This document shows, one piece after another, positions 53,447 through 62,304 of a stretch of DNA of 64,000 bases. Below the pieces are notes generated by a model, which was not told where the DNA came from, did not search any database, and worked only from the letters and a program-made list of their open reading frames with translations. The translations under genes and the position numbers were made by a program. Source of the stretch: Actinomycetospora callitridis (GTDB lineage Bacteria > Actinomycetota > Actinomycetes > Mycobacteriales > Pseudonocardiaceae); the NCBI RefSeq assembly GCF_028737265.1, contig NZ_JAQZAK010000007.1, positions 237,718 through 301,717 on the forward strand, read 5' to 3'. How positions within the stretch are numbered: position 1 is the first letter of the stretch; each line of letters opens with the position of its first letter.

Positions 53447-55950
53447 CCCGTCCACGGTACGGACGGGGCGCCGGGACGCTCGCCGAGCGTCCGGTCCGTG
53501 CCCGTCAGCGCGCGGACGGCGCGGGCGTCCGCGCAGGTCAGGGCGGCCGCGGCGAGGTCTCGGGCGGATTCGAGGTCGACGGCCCGGACGGCTTCCTTGA
53601 CCGTGGCGGCGGCGCCCGGGGCGACGCTGAGCTCGCGGACCCCGAGGCCGATCAGGATCGGGACGGCGGCCTCGTCGCCGGCGAGCTCGCCGCAGACCGC
53701 GACGAGCACGTCGTCGCCGGCCCCGCGCACCGTGGCCGCGACCAGCGCGAGCACCCCGGGGTCGAGGGCGTCGGCGAGGGCGGCGAGCTGGTCGTTGCCG
53801 CGCTCGGCGGCGAGCGTGTACTGCGTGAGGTCGTTGGTGCCGATCGAGAAGAAGTCGACGTGGGGGGCGAACGCGGCGGCCTTGAGCGCCGCGGCCGGGA
53901 CCTCGACCATGATCCCGACCCGTAGGTCTGCCGGACGCCCCCGGCCGACGGCCTCGATGGCCTCGACCAGGGCCCGGCGGGCCGCGGTGAGCTCGTCGAC
54001 CGCCGCGATCATCGGGAACATGACGTCGACGGGGTGGTCGTGGGCGACCCGCACGATCGCCGTGAGCTGGTCGGCGAGGATCCGCGGGCGGGCCAGGGCC
54101 AGCCGGATGCCGCGGACCCCGAGGAACGGGTTGGCCTCGGGCGCCACGGGCAGGTAGTCCAGCGGCTTGTCGCCGCCGACGTCGAGGGTGCGCAGCGTGA
54201 TCCGCCGGCCGTCCATCGCCTCCGCGATCGCGCGGTAGGACGCCTCCTGCTCGTCGACGGTCGGGGCCTCCCGCCGGTCGAGGAACCCGAACTCGGTGCG
54301 GACCAGGCCGGCGAGGTCGGCCCCGTGGGCGGCCCGGGCGTCCTCGGGCGACCCGAGGTTGGCGCCGACGAGCACCGTGGTCCCGTCGCGGGTGACGGCC
54401 GGCTCGTGCGCCCGGCGCCGCGCGTCGTCGCGGCGTCGGCCGAACGCCGCGGCCCTGTCGCGGAAGGCCGCCAGCGTGGGTTCGTCGGGGTCCGCGACGA
54501 CCTCGCCGGTGCTCCCGTCCACGGCGAGGAGCGCGGCCTCGCCGGCCCGGGCGGCCAGCGCGGCACCGACCCCGACGACGGCGGGCACACCGCGGGCCCG
54601 CAGCAGGATCGCGGCGTGCGCGGTGGGGCTGCTGCCGGCGAGGACCACCGCGGGTGTGCGCGCCGGGTCGAGCGCGGCGGCGTCGGCGGGGGTCAGGTCG
54701 TCGGCGACGAGGATGCCGTCCGGCGCGCTGTCCTGCTCCTCGGCGCCGCCGAGGGCGCGCAGCACCCGGTCGCGCACGTCGCGCACGTCGGCGGCGCGGG
54801 CGCGCAGGTACTCGTCCGCGGCGGCCGCGAACCCCCGCTCCACCTCGTCGAGGGCGTCCGCCCAGGCGCGCGCGGCGTCGGCGCCGCCGTCGAGGCGGGC
54901 GGCGGCGTCGGCGAGCAGGTCGGGATCGTCGAGCAGGAGCACCTGGGCGTCGAAGATGGCGGCCTCGGCCTCGCCGATCTCGCGGGCGGCGGTGCCGCGG
55001 ACGCCCTGCAGCTGGTCGCGGGCGCGGGTCCGCGCGTCGTCCAGGCGGCCGCGCTGCTCGTCCGGGGTGCCGGGCCGGGCGTCGGGGACGGTGACCGCGG
55101 CACGGTGCGCGACCCGGACGGGTCCGATCCCGATGCCGGGCGAGGCCGGGATCGGGCGGTGGTCGGTCCGGTCCTCGACGTCGACCGTGGCCGGCGGCGG
55201 GCCCGCCTCACCGAACCCGTCCTCCGCGAGCCCGAGGACCCGGCGGAGTGCCTCCGCCGCGTCGCCGCCCCGGGCCCGCACCGCGACCTCGTGGCCGTGC
55301 AGGGCCCCGAGGGTCGCGACCTTCGACAGGCTCGCCGCGGACACCTCCGGCCCGTCGAGCGTGACGTTGCGCAGCCGCACCTCGGCGTCGAGACCGTGCA
55401 GCGCCCGCACGAGCTGCGCCGCGGGCCGGGCGTGGAGCCCGTGCGGCATCGCGACGGTGAAGGACCCGCGCTCGTCGTCGCCGGACGGCGCGGTGTCGGC
55501 GGTGCCGGCGGTGTCGGCGGTGCCGCCGGGCTCGGGTGAGGACGGGCCGAGATGAGCCGTCTTGGCCTCCAGGGCGTCGCCCGCCTCGGCGGCGACGGCC
55601 GCGGCCGAGGCGCCCCCGGCCGCGCTGACCGAGGCCAGCACGAGGCCCTCGACCAGCGGGGCCGGGGTGAGCACCACGCGCTCGCGGACGTCGTCGTCGA
55701 CCATCTCGAGGGCCAGCTCGGCGGAGAGCACCGCGCTGCCCATGTCCATGAGCACGACCACCCCGTCGCCCTGGTCGGCGCGGGCGACGGCCTCGCTGAT
55801 GGCGATCGCGTCGGTGCCGAAGCCGCCGTCGTCGAGGCCGGCGGCGACCTCGATCGGACCACGGCCGTCCTGCAGCATCTCGCCCGCCAGCGCCACCGCC
55901 GCCTCCGCGAGGGCCCGGCTGTGGGACACGACGACGATCCCGACGGTCAC
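53443..55950 (-). CDS. dhaM: DhaM phosphotransferase fused to a complete PTS enzyme I (EIIA-HPr-EI)
   Basis: 835 residues. EIIA-Man-like domain 1-130 with phosphorylated His10 (VVVSHSRAL); HPr domain 163-240 with His173 (HGLHARPAA); EI domain from about 268 with phospho-His445 (SSPTAHAAIL), RTEFGFLDRREAPT, TLRTLDVGGDKP, MFPMIA, SIGTNDLTQYTLAAERGN and Cys753 (CGELAGD). E. coli DhaM (about 470 residues) has only a truncated EI; here the EI is full length including its PEP-binding barrel, so the chain can take phosphate from PEP and pass it to DhaL without other PTS proteins. GTG 55950 overlaps the dhaL stop. Confidence 0.94.
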   Translation of the reverse strand: MTVGIVVVSHSRALAEAAVALAGEMLQDGRGPIEVAAGLDDGGFGTDAIAISEAVARADQGDGVVVLMDMGSAVLSAELALEMVDDDVRERVVLTPAPLVEGLVLASVSAAGGASAAAVAAEAGDALEAKTAHLGPSSPEPGGTADTAGTADTAPSGDDERGSFTVAMPHGLHARPAAQLVRALHGLDAEVRLRNVTLDGPEVSAASLSKVATLGALHGHEVAVRARGGDAAEALRRVLGLAEDGFGEAGPPPATVDVEDRTDHRPIPASPGIGIGPVRVAHRAAVTVPDARPGTPDEQRGRLDDARTRARDQLQGVRGTAAREIGEAEAAIFDAQVLLLDDPDLLADAAARLDGGADAARAWADALDEVERGFAAAADEYLRARAADVRDVRDRVLRALGGAEEQDSAPDGILVADDLTPADAAALDPARTPAVVLAGSSPTAHAAILLRARGVPAVVGVGAALAARAGEAALLAVDGSTGEVVADPDEPTLAAFRDRAAAFGRRRDDARRRAHEPAVTRDGTTVLVGANLGSPEDARAAHGADLAGLVRTEFGFLDRREAPTVDEQEASYRAIAEAMDGRRITLRTLDVGGDKPLDYLPVAPEANPFLGVRGIRLALARPRILADQLTAIVRVAHDHPVDVMFPMIAAVDELTAARRALVEAIEAVGRGRPADLRVGIMVEVPAAALKAAAFAPHVDFFSIGTNDLTQYTLAAERGNDQLAALADALDPGVLALVAATVRGAGDDVLVAVCGELAGDEAAVPILIGLGVRELSVAPGAAATVKEAVRAVDLESARDLAAAALTCADARAVRALTGTDRTLGERPGAPSVPWTG

Positions 55951-56588
55951 GCACCCTCCGCGACGGCCTGCGCAGCCGCGGCGACCAGCAGGGCGGCCGA
56001 CGTGGCGCCCGGGTCCTGGTGGCCCGCACTGCGCTCCCCGAGGTAGCTCGCGCGGCCCTTGCGGGCGACCATCGGGGTCGTCGCGTCGCGCCCGGAGTCC
56101 GCGGCCCTCGACGCGGCGTGCAGGGCGGCCGCCAGGGGCTCGCCGTCGCCCAGCGAGGCGTCGAGCGCGTCCAGGGCCGGCCCGAGCGCGTCGTAGAGGG
56201 TCTTGTCGCCGAGCTCGGTCTTGCCGCGCGCGACCAGCCCCTCGACGCCCGCCCGTAGGGCCTTGGCGAACGTCTCGGGCCCCAGGGCGGTCTCGCCGCC
56301 GACCGCCGAGGCCATGCGCAGGAACAACGTCCCGTACAGCGGCCCGCTCGTGCCGCCGACCGAGCGGATCAGCACCATGCCGGTCTGCTTGAGCAGCGCG
56401 GCGGGGTCGGCGGGCGGCGTGGCGGCGAGGCCGTCGACGACCGCGGCCATGCCACGGTGCATGTTCGCCCCGTGGTCGGCGTCGCCGATCGCGGCGTCGA
56501 GGGACGTGAGCTCCTCCTGGTGCTCGGCGACGGACGCGGCGTAGATCCGCAACCACCGCCCGAGGCCGTCGACGTCGAGACCCGCCAT
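55947..56588 (-). CDS. dhaL: Dihydroxyacetone kinase ADP-binding subunit DhaL
   Basis: 213 residues. LDAAIGDADHGANMHRGM carries the Asp cluster holding Mg-ADP, GGTSGPLYGTLFLRMA binds the nucleotide, and ARKGRASYLGERSAGHQDPG is the C-terminal signature. It passes phosphate from DhaM to DhaK-bound dihydroxyacetone. ATG 56588 shares its first base with the dhaK stop. Confidence 0.95.
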   Translation of the reverse strand: MAGLDVDGLGRWLRIYAASVAEHQEELTSLDAAIGDADHGANMHRGMAAVVDGLAATPPADPAALLKQTGMVLIRSVGGTSGPLYGTLFLRMASAVGGETALGPETFAKALRAGVEGLVARGKTELGDKTLYDALGPALDALDASLGDGEPLAAALHAASRAADSGRDATTPMVARKGRASYLGERSAGHQDPGATSAALLVAAAAQAVAEGA

Positions 56589-57589
56589 CACATCCCCCAG
56601 CGCAGGCCGGAGGTGGCCACCGGCGCGTCCCAGAGCCGCAGGAGCTCGTCGTCGAGCTGCGTGATGCTGACCGAGCACCCGGCCATGTCCAGGCTGGTGA
56701 CATAGGGCCCGACCAGGGTGCGGACCGGGACGACGCCGGCCTTCTCCAGCAGGGCGGCGATCTCGCCGTACATGAGGTAGAGCTCGAGCAGCGGTGTCGC
56801 GCCCGTGCCGTTGACGAACACGAGCACGCCGTCCCCACCGGTGAAGTCGCGGTCCGCGAGCACGGGGTCGACCAGCATCTGGGCGATCTCGCGCGCGGGC
56901 GCGAGCGGGACACGACGCCGCCCCGGCTCGCCGTGGATGCCGATCCCGATCTCGATCTCGTCGTCGGGGAGGTCGAAGGTGGGGCTGCCCTTGGCCGGGA
57001 CGGTGCAGGACGTCAGCGCCATGCCCATGCTGCGGGAGTTGTCGTTGACGCGGCGGGCCAGGTCGGCGAGCTCGGACAGGCTGCGCCCCTGCTCGGCGGC
57101 GGCGCCGACGATCTTCTCGACGGCGATGGCGGCGCCGGTCCCGCGCCGCCCGGCGGTGAAGAGGCTGTCCTCGACGGCGACGTCGTCGTTCATCACCACG
57201 GCCTCGACCGTCGTGTCGGTCTCCGCGGCGGCGAGCTCGGCGGCCATGTCGAAGTTCATGACGTCGCCGGTGTAGTTCCAGACGAGGTGCAGCACGCCGG
57301 CGCCGCCGTCGATCTTCTTGGTGGCCTCGGCCATCTGGTCGGGGACGGGCGAGGTGAAGACCTCGCCGGCGCAGACCGCGTCGAGCATCCCGGGGCCGAT
57401 GAACCCGGCGTGCGCGGGCTCGTGGCCGCTGCCCCCGCCGGAGAGCAGCCCGACCTTGCCCGACACGGGCGCGTCGGCGCGGTAGATGATCCGGTTCTCG
57501 TGGTCGACACGCAGCTCGGGATGAGCGCGGTCCAGCCCGCGCAGGGACTCCGCGACGAGGTCGGCCGGGTCGTTGAGAAGCTTCTTCAT
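56588..57589 (-). CDS. dhaK: Dihydroxyacetone kinase substrate-binding subunit DhaK
   Basis: 333 residues. GLLSGGGSGHEPAHAGFIGP binds dihydroxyacetone, and the His of GIGIHGEPGRRR forms the covalent hemiaminal. LVWNYTGDVMNFDMAAELA is also typical. ATG 57589 has AGGAG 7 nt upstream. First gene of dhaK-dhaL-dhaM; makes dihydroxyacetone phosphate for glycolysis with PEP as phosphate source. The operon regulator is not adjacent. Confidence 0.96.
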   Translation of the reverse strand: MKKLLNDPADLVAESLRGLDRAHPELRVDHENRIIYRADAPVSGKVGLLSGGGSGHEPAHAGFIGPGMLDAVCAGEVFTSPVPDQMAEATKKIDGGAGVLHLVWNYTGDVMNFDMAAELAAAETDTTVEAVVMNDDVAVEDSLFTAGRRGTGAAIAVEKIVGAAAEQGRSLSELADLARRVNDNSRSMGMALTSCTVPAKGSPTFDLPDDEIEIGIGIHGEPGRRRVPLAPAREIAQMLVDPVLADRDFTGGDGVLVFVNGTGATPLLELYLMYGEIAALLEKAGVVPVRTLVGPYVTSLDMAGCSVSITQLDDELLRLWDAPVATSGLRWGM

Positions 57590-57670
57590 GATTCGACTCC
57601 TGACGTAGAGCGCCGGGCCGACGATGGTCGTTCCGGCAGGTCCGGGCAAGGGTCCGGACGGCCGAGACGA

Positions 57671-58756
57671 TCAGCGATCGGACCGGGCGAGCCACCACGC
57701 CACGACATCTCTCTTGGTGTAGCCGACCGGTCGCGGGACGTCACCGGATCCGGGGTCGTCCGGCGGGTCCATCGCCCGCCGCAGGCCGTCGGCCAGGCTC
57801 GCCGGGTCGCCCGGGGTCGTGAGGGTGACCAGCGGGTGCCCGCCCAGGTCGTCGGCGAGGCCCGTCTCCGTCGTCGTCACCACGCGGCAGCCGTGCGTCA
57901 GCCCCTCCACCAACGGCAGCCCGATCTGCTCGCGCCACCGCCGGAGCCGGACCGACGGCATGGCGACCACGGCGCTGGAGCGCAGGAGCTCGTGCACGAC
58001 CTCCCGGGGCGGGCGCCGCCGGATCGACACCCCGGCGGGCAGCTCCGGCTCGCCCTCCCCGGCGGGGTCGCACACCACCATCCGCCAGCCCTGCCCGACC
58101 GCACCCGAGCGTTCCCAGGCCTCCATGAGCACGGGGAACCCCTTGCGTGCGCTGGGAGCGCCGAGGACCAGGACGGTGCGGTCGCGGGGCGTCCCGACCG
58201 GGGGCCCGCACACGCGGCAGGCGTCGAGCCGCGGGGTCATGACCGTGTGGCGCGCGCGGCGCAGCGACCACCCGAACGCCCGCCGGTAGTTCTCGGACGC
58301 GCCGGTCGTCCCGAACACCACCGCGTCGAGCAGCAGCAGGGACAGGCCGAGCCCGACGGTGGCGAGCCGGGTCGCCACCGCCCCCAGCACGGGCCGGCCG
58401 TCGAGGGACCGGAAGCTCAGCCGCTCGTGCGCGTCGAGGTTCTCGATGGCGTAGGTCGCGACCCGCACCCGGCGCCGACCCGGATGCACCGCGCGCAGCA
58501 CCGTGACCAGGACGATCGCGCGCAGGGCCCGGACCCACTCGCCGACCCACAGCGGCTCGGCGACCTCGAGGAGCTCCAGCTCGGGGTCCCGCACGGCCCG
58601 CAGCAGCCCCGGCCAGCTGAAGGCACGCACGTCCGGATGCGCCAGCAGGGCGGGGTCGGCGTCCCCGAGCTCCGAGGTGACGAGCAGCACCTGGCCCGCC
58701 GGCATCTCCTCCACGACCGAGCTCCGCAGGTTCGGGACGATCCGCAGCGTCTGCAC
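57671..58756 (-). CDS. Glycosyltransferase-like protein (GT-B fold, family 4 type)
   Basis: 361 residues. The C-terminal half fits GT-B enzymes: TVLVLGAPSARKGFPVLMEA, PREVVHELLRSSAVVAMPSV, QIGLPLVEGLTHGCRVVTTT with the nucleotide-sugar Glu, and LADGLRRAM. A Cys pair (CRVC) lies mid-chain. The N-terminal half is diverged. Sugar and acceptor unknown. GTG 58756 lacks a clear ribosome site. Confidence 0.75.
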   Translation of the reverse strand: MQTLRIVPNLRSSVVEEMPAGQVLLVTSELGDADPALLAHPDVRAFSWPGLLRAVRDPELELLEVAEPLWVGEWVRALRAIVLVTVLRAVHPGRRRVRVATYAIENLDAHERLSFRSLDGRPVLGAVATRLATVGLGLSLLLLDAVVFGTTGASENYRRAFGWSLRRARHTVMTPRLDACRVCGPPVGTPRDRTVLVLGAPSARKGFPVLMEAWERSGAVGQGWRMVVCDPAGEGEPELPAGVSIRRRPPREVVHELLRSSAVVAMPSVRLRRWREQIGLPLVEGLTHGCRVVTTTETGLADDLGGHPLVTLTTPGDPASLADGLRRAMDPPDDPGSGDVPRPVGYTKRDVVAWWLARSDR

Positions 58757-58866
58757 CGCAGCTGGTACCCCGCCGGCGCCGGAGCCATCCGGCTGTCCGA
58801 GATGACGCCGTGGGCCCTCACTGCGCTACCGTCGCCTCCTGCCCGGCCGCCGAGGACGGAGTCGCT

Positions 58867-59859
58867 GTGTCGCGGACGGGTTGGCTCGGGGAGCGCGGCG
58901 CAGGCCGGTGGCGGCGCGTCACCGTGGCGGCCGTGCTGCTGGCCGGCCTGGTCGTCGAGGCGGCCCACCAGATCAGCGCCGGCGCCCACGCGCCGGACCT
59001 CGCGATCGTCGACGACTGGCTGCACGCCGGGCTCATCCTCGCCTCGAGCGTCGTGTGCGTCTGGGGCGCGCGCCACCGGAGGACGAGCCCGTCCCGCCAC
59101 GCGTGGTGGTGCTTCGCCGCGGCGCTGCTGCTCTTCGCCCTCGCGGAGCTCCTGTGGGGAGCGCTGTACGGCGACGGCGGCGACGTGCCCACCCCGAACC
59201 CCACGGACGTGCTCTACCTCGGCACCTACCCGCTCTTCATGGCGGGCCTCATCCTGATGGTGCGGGCCCGGGTGAGCGACATCCCCTGGCACCGCTGGCT
59301 CGACGGGTTCGTCCTGGTGCTCCTCGTCGCCACCCCCGGCGTCCTGCTCGTGATCGTCCCGGTGCTGCAGAACGCCCCGATCGACCCCGCGGGGCAGGTC
59401 GTGGCCGTCGCCTACCCCCTCGGCGACGTCCTGCTCATCGGTGCCCTGCTCGGCACGCTCCCGCTGATGTCCTGGCACCTGTACGGCAGCTGGCCGTGGG
59501 TCGGCGCCGGGCTCGTGTGCCTGACCGTCGCCGACGCCGCCTACAGCCTCACCGCCGCCGACGTCCTCGCCCACCGCGGCCCCTACGACTTCCTCTGGAG
59601 CGCCGGCGCGCTCGCGTTCGCCGTCGGCGCCACCAGGCTGCCCGGCCAGCCCCGAGCGTCGCGGGAGATCACCGGCTGGCCCGCGATCGCCCTGCCCCTG
59701 TTCGCCCAGGCGGTGGCCGTCGCCACCCAGGTCTACGGGTGGTTCCGGCCGCTGCCGCCCGCCGAGCGGCTGCTGACCATCGCCGTGCTGGTCCTCGGTA
59801 TCGCCCAGATCATCGTCTCCCGGCCCCGACCGTCCCCCGGGGGCGCTCCACGCACGTGA
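58867..59859 (+). CDS. Sensor-type polytopic membrane protein without output domain
   Basis: 330 residues, about nine hydrophobic segments. The pattern WLHAGLILASSVVCVWGARH, TPNPTDVLYLGTYPLFMAGL, WLDGFVLVLLVATPGVLLVI is that of the membrane part of actinomycete GGDEF/EAL proteins, but no GGDEF, EAL or kinase domain follows; the chain ends RPRPSPGGAPRT. Either a stand-alone sensor or a truncated one. GTG 58867 has GGAG 5 nt upstream. Confidence 0.75.
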   Translation: MSRTGWLGERGAGRWRRVTVAAVLLAGLVVEAAHQISAGAHAPDLAIVDDWLHAGLILASSVVCVWGARHRRTSPSRHAWWCFAAALLLFALAELLWGALYGDGGDVPTPNPTDVLYLGTYPLFMAGLILMVRARVSDIPWHRWLDGFVLVLLVATPGVLLVIVPVLQNAPIDPAGQVVAVAYPLGDVLLIGALLGTLPLMSWHLYGSWPWVGAGLVCLTVADAAYSLTAADVLAHRGPYDFLWSAGALAFAVGATRLPGQPRASREITGWPAIALPLFAQAVAVATQVYGWFRPLPPAERLLTIAVLVLGIAQIIVSRPRPSPGGAPRT

Positions 59860-59900
59860 CCGTTCCCGGGGTGTCAGCTCACCCCGGACCGCTCACGTGC
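59852..59900. terminator. Two-tier bidirectional hairpin
   Basis: Outer perfect stem GCACGTGA / TCACGTGC and inner perfect stem CCGGGGTG / CACCCCGG with loop TCAGCT, spanning the ends of the convergent sensor and ClC genes. Confidence 0.7.
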
Positions 59901-61136
59901 GCGGAGCGGACCTCGTGCCACCGCAGCGGTCGCGACCCCGACCAGGATCGGCAGGAGCGCGTCGAGGGGCAGGAAGACGAGGAGGATCAGGACCACGGCC
60001 AGCGGGCGGCGCAGGACCACCGTGGCGGCCGCGCCGGCACCGGCGGCCACGGCGACCGTCACCGGTGCCGCGGGGACCAGGGCCACGACGACGAGTCCCG
60101 CCGCCACCCCGGAGAACACCGACGGGAAGATCTCCCCGCCGAACCAGCCGGTGGCCAGGCACGCCACCGTGGCCACGACCTTCACCGCGGCGAGGACGAG
60201 CAGACCCCCGGCCGTGGTCCGCGGGAGGTCCGCGACCAGCGCCTCCACGCCCTGCTCGCCGGAGAACAGGCTGAGCGGGACGACCACCCCGCACACCGCG
60301 AGGACCGCGCCCCCGAGCGTCGCCCGCAGCACGGTCCACGGCACCGCGCGGGTCACGAGCGCCCGTCCCCGTCGCAGTCCGAGCACCATCACCAGGCCCG
60401 CGAGCACCCCGAGCACCGCCGCCGGCACCGACCACCCGAGCGCCGCCGCGACCTCGCCGGCGGACCCGAGCGGCACCTCGGGCACGTCGAAGCGGATCCC
60501 GCCGCCGCCGGGCAGCACGAGCAGGAACGCCACGAAGCCGACGGCGCCCGCGACGAGCCAGGCGCCCAGCAGACGGACCGCCTCGCTCGGTCGGCCGCTG
60601 CGCTCCAGGGGGAGCACCACCGCACCGAGGGGGCCGCCGAGCAGCCCGGAGAGCGCGCCGGCCGCGGAGAACGACGCGGCCTCGCTGCGGGTGAGCCGGA
60701 GGATCCGCGCCATCCGCTCCCCCAGGCCCGTGGCCAGCGCGATCAGCGTCGCCTCCGGCCCCAGCGATCCGCCGGCGACCAGGGACACCGCTCCGAGGGC
60801 GGTCGTCCGCAGCAGCCACCGCACCTTCGGCGGCGGCGGGGCGTCGTCGCCCAGCGCCCGGTCCAGCGCGACGAGGGTGTCGTCGAGATCGTGGGGGGTG
60901 TCCCGCTCGTGACGGCGCCGCAGGATGCCGACGACCACCCCTGCGAGAACGCAGACCAGCGCCGTCCCGAGCCACGCCGGGCCCGGCAGACGCGACGAGG
61001 TGCCGTCCCAGAGCAGGTCGGTGAGGAGACGCACGAGCAGCACGAACACCGCGGCCATCGCGCCCACGACCGCCCCGAAGAGGGCCGCGAGGGCGTAGGT
61101 GCGGGCGGCTGCCCGTCCGACCGGCACGCCGAGCAT
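59874..61136 (-). CDS. ClC-family chloride channel/transporter
   Basis: 420 residues, about 10-12 membrane segments. ClC selectivity motifs: AGGSLGPEATLIALATGLGE (GxxGPE) and GWFGGEIFPSVFSGVAAG (GxFxP). The first signature loop (GSGIP) is not clear. Likely moves chloride or another halide across the membrane. ATG 61136. Confidence 0.9.
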   Translation of the reverse strand: MLGVPVGRAAARTYALAALFGAVVGAMAAVFVLLVRLLTDLLWDGTSSRLPGPAWLGTALVCVLAGVVVGILRRRHERDTPHDLDDTLVALDRALGDDAPPPPKVRWLLRTTALGAVSLVAGGSLGPEATLIALATGLGERMARILRLTRSEAASFSAAGALSGLLGGPLGAVVLPLERSGRPSEAVRLLGAWLVAGAVGFVAFLLVLPGGGGIRFDVPEVPLGSAGEVAAALGWSVPAAVLGVLAGLVMVLGLRRGRALVTRAVPWTVLRATLGGAVLAVCGVVVPLSLFSGEQGVEALVADLPRTTAGGLLVLAAVKVVATVACLATGWFGGEIFPSVFSGVAAGLVVVALVPAAPVTVAVAAGAGAAATVVLRRPLAVVLILLVFLPLDALLPILVGVATAAVARGPLRARERSGVS

Positions 61137-61167
61137 CCTGGCCCGGGGAGCCGTCCCGCGCGCGTCG

Positions 61168-62160
61168 TCAGGCGGCCTCGACCTTCGGCATGATGTCGTT
61201 CTTGATGCGCTTGAGGTCGTCGAGCGTCTTCGCCACCGGCACGTCGGTGAAGGGCGGCCAGATCAGCGGCATCGTCAGGCCGGCCTCCTTGTAGGCCTTG
61301 AGCCGGTCGGTGAGCTGCTTCTCCGTGCCCACCAGCAGGTTCGACGGGACGCCGTTGTCGCTCTGGTCGGTCTCCTCGTCGGTGATGACCGTCCAGATCA
61401 TGCTGCAGATCTCGAGGTCCTTCGAGCGCTTCGAGCTCCCGATCTCCTCGAACTGCTGGTCGATGGCCGTGAGCCACTTCCCGAGGCTGTCCGGCGAGTC
61501 CTGGATGCCGATGAACCCGTCGAGGTCGTACTTCGAGATGCGCTTCGCCGCCCGCAGCGGGTCCTTGAGCCCGCTCATGAAGATCGGCGGGCGCGGCTGC
61601 TGCAGGGGCTTCGCGCCGAAGCCGCAGCGGTCGAAGTCGGCGAACTCGCCGTGGTACTCGAAGTGCTCGTTGCCCCAGATGCCCTGCAGCACCTCGATCG
61701 TCTCGCGCACGTGCTTGTGCCGCTTCGGGAAGATGTGCGCGGCGCTCGCGGCCGCGAACTCCTCGGGCATCCACCCGGCCCCGAGACCGACGTTCAGGCG
61801 GCCTCCGGAGAGGTGGTCGATGGTCGCGAGCTCCGCGGCGAGCACCCCGGGCGCGCGGAACGGGGTGTCGATGATGCTCATCCCGATCCGCACCGTCGAC
61901 GTCTTCGCCGCGAGCCACGGGATCAGCGGGAAGCCCTGGAAGAAGCCTCCCGTCGAGGCCACGGGGAGGGCGTTGGGGAGCCCGTCCATCATGCCGAACG
62001 AGTACTGGAGCTCCCCGCGGTCCGAGGCCTCCGGGACGACGATCCGGTCCAGCGTCCAGACGGAGTCGAACTCGAGCTCCTCGGCGAGGGCGGTCAGGTC
62101 CTCGAGCTCCTTGATGGTGACCTCGGTACGGAAGTTCGGCAGGTAGAGAGCGAGCTTCAT
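61168..62160 (-). CDS. LLM-class flavin oxidoreductase (F420-dependent type)
   Basis: 330 residues. Luciferase-like TIM barrel: MKLALYLPNFRTEVTIKELE, FDSVWTLDRIVVPEASDRGE, RIGMSIIDTPFRAPGVLAAE, LSGGRLNVGLGAGWMPEEFA. Actinomycete members usually use F420H2. Substrate unknown. ATG 62160 has AAGGAG 10 nt upstream. Diverges from an acyl-CoA ligase, which suggests a shared pathway. Confidence 0.93.
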   Translation of the reverse strand: MKLALYLPNFRTEVTIKELEDLTALAEELEFDSVWTLDRIVVPEASDRGELQYSFGMMDGLPNALPVASTGGFFQGFPLIPWLAAKTSTVRIGMSIIDTPFRAPGVLAAELATIDHLSGGRLNVGLGAGWMPEEFAAASAAHIFPKRHKHVRETIEVLQGIWGNEHFEYHGEFADFDRCGFGAKPLQQPRPPIFMSGLKDPLRAAKRISKYDLDGFIGIQDSPDSLGKWLTAIDQQFEEIGSSKRSKDLEICSMIWTVITDEETDQSDNGVPSNLLVGTEKQLTDRLKAYKEAGLTMPLIWPPFTDVPVAKTLDDLKRIKNDIMPKVEAA

Positions 62161-62243
62161 CGGGGACGGTCTCCTTGCCCTCGGAGCGACGTGCGTCACA
62201 GTGGCCGACGCTGACGCTCCCGCACCTCCTGATCCAGGGCAAG

Positions 62244-62257
62244 GGTTGCGTCCAACC
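62244..62257. promoter_or_regulatory. Inverted repeat between the LLM and ligase genes
   Basis: GGTTGCGTCCAACC, 5-bp arms with a 4-nt centre, midway in the 144-bp divergent gap. Possible operator; no regulator gene is adjacent. Confidence 0.4.
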
Positions 62258-62304
62258 GGAGCACCTCCCGCGACACCGGCCCGGCTGGCATGATCCGCAC
62301 TCCG

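Noticed and set aside
55950..56913. N-terminal extension of the dhaM frame
   Set aside because: The frame is open upstream but overlaps dhaL and dhaK in another phase and is Arg/Pro-rich; GTG 55950 starts the EIIA domain exactly.
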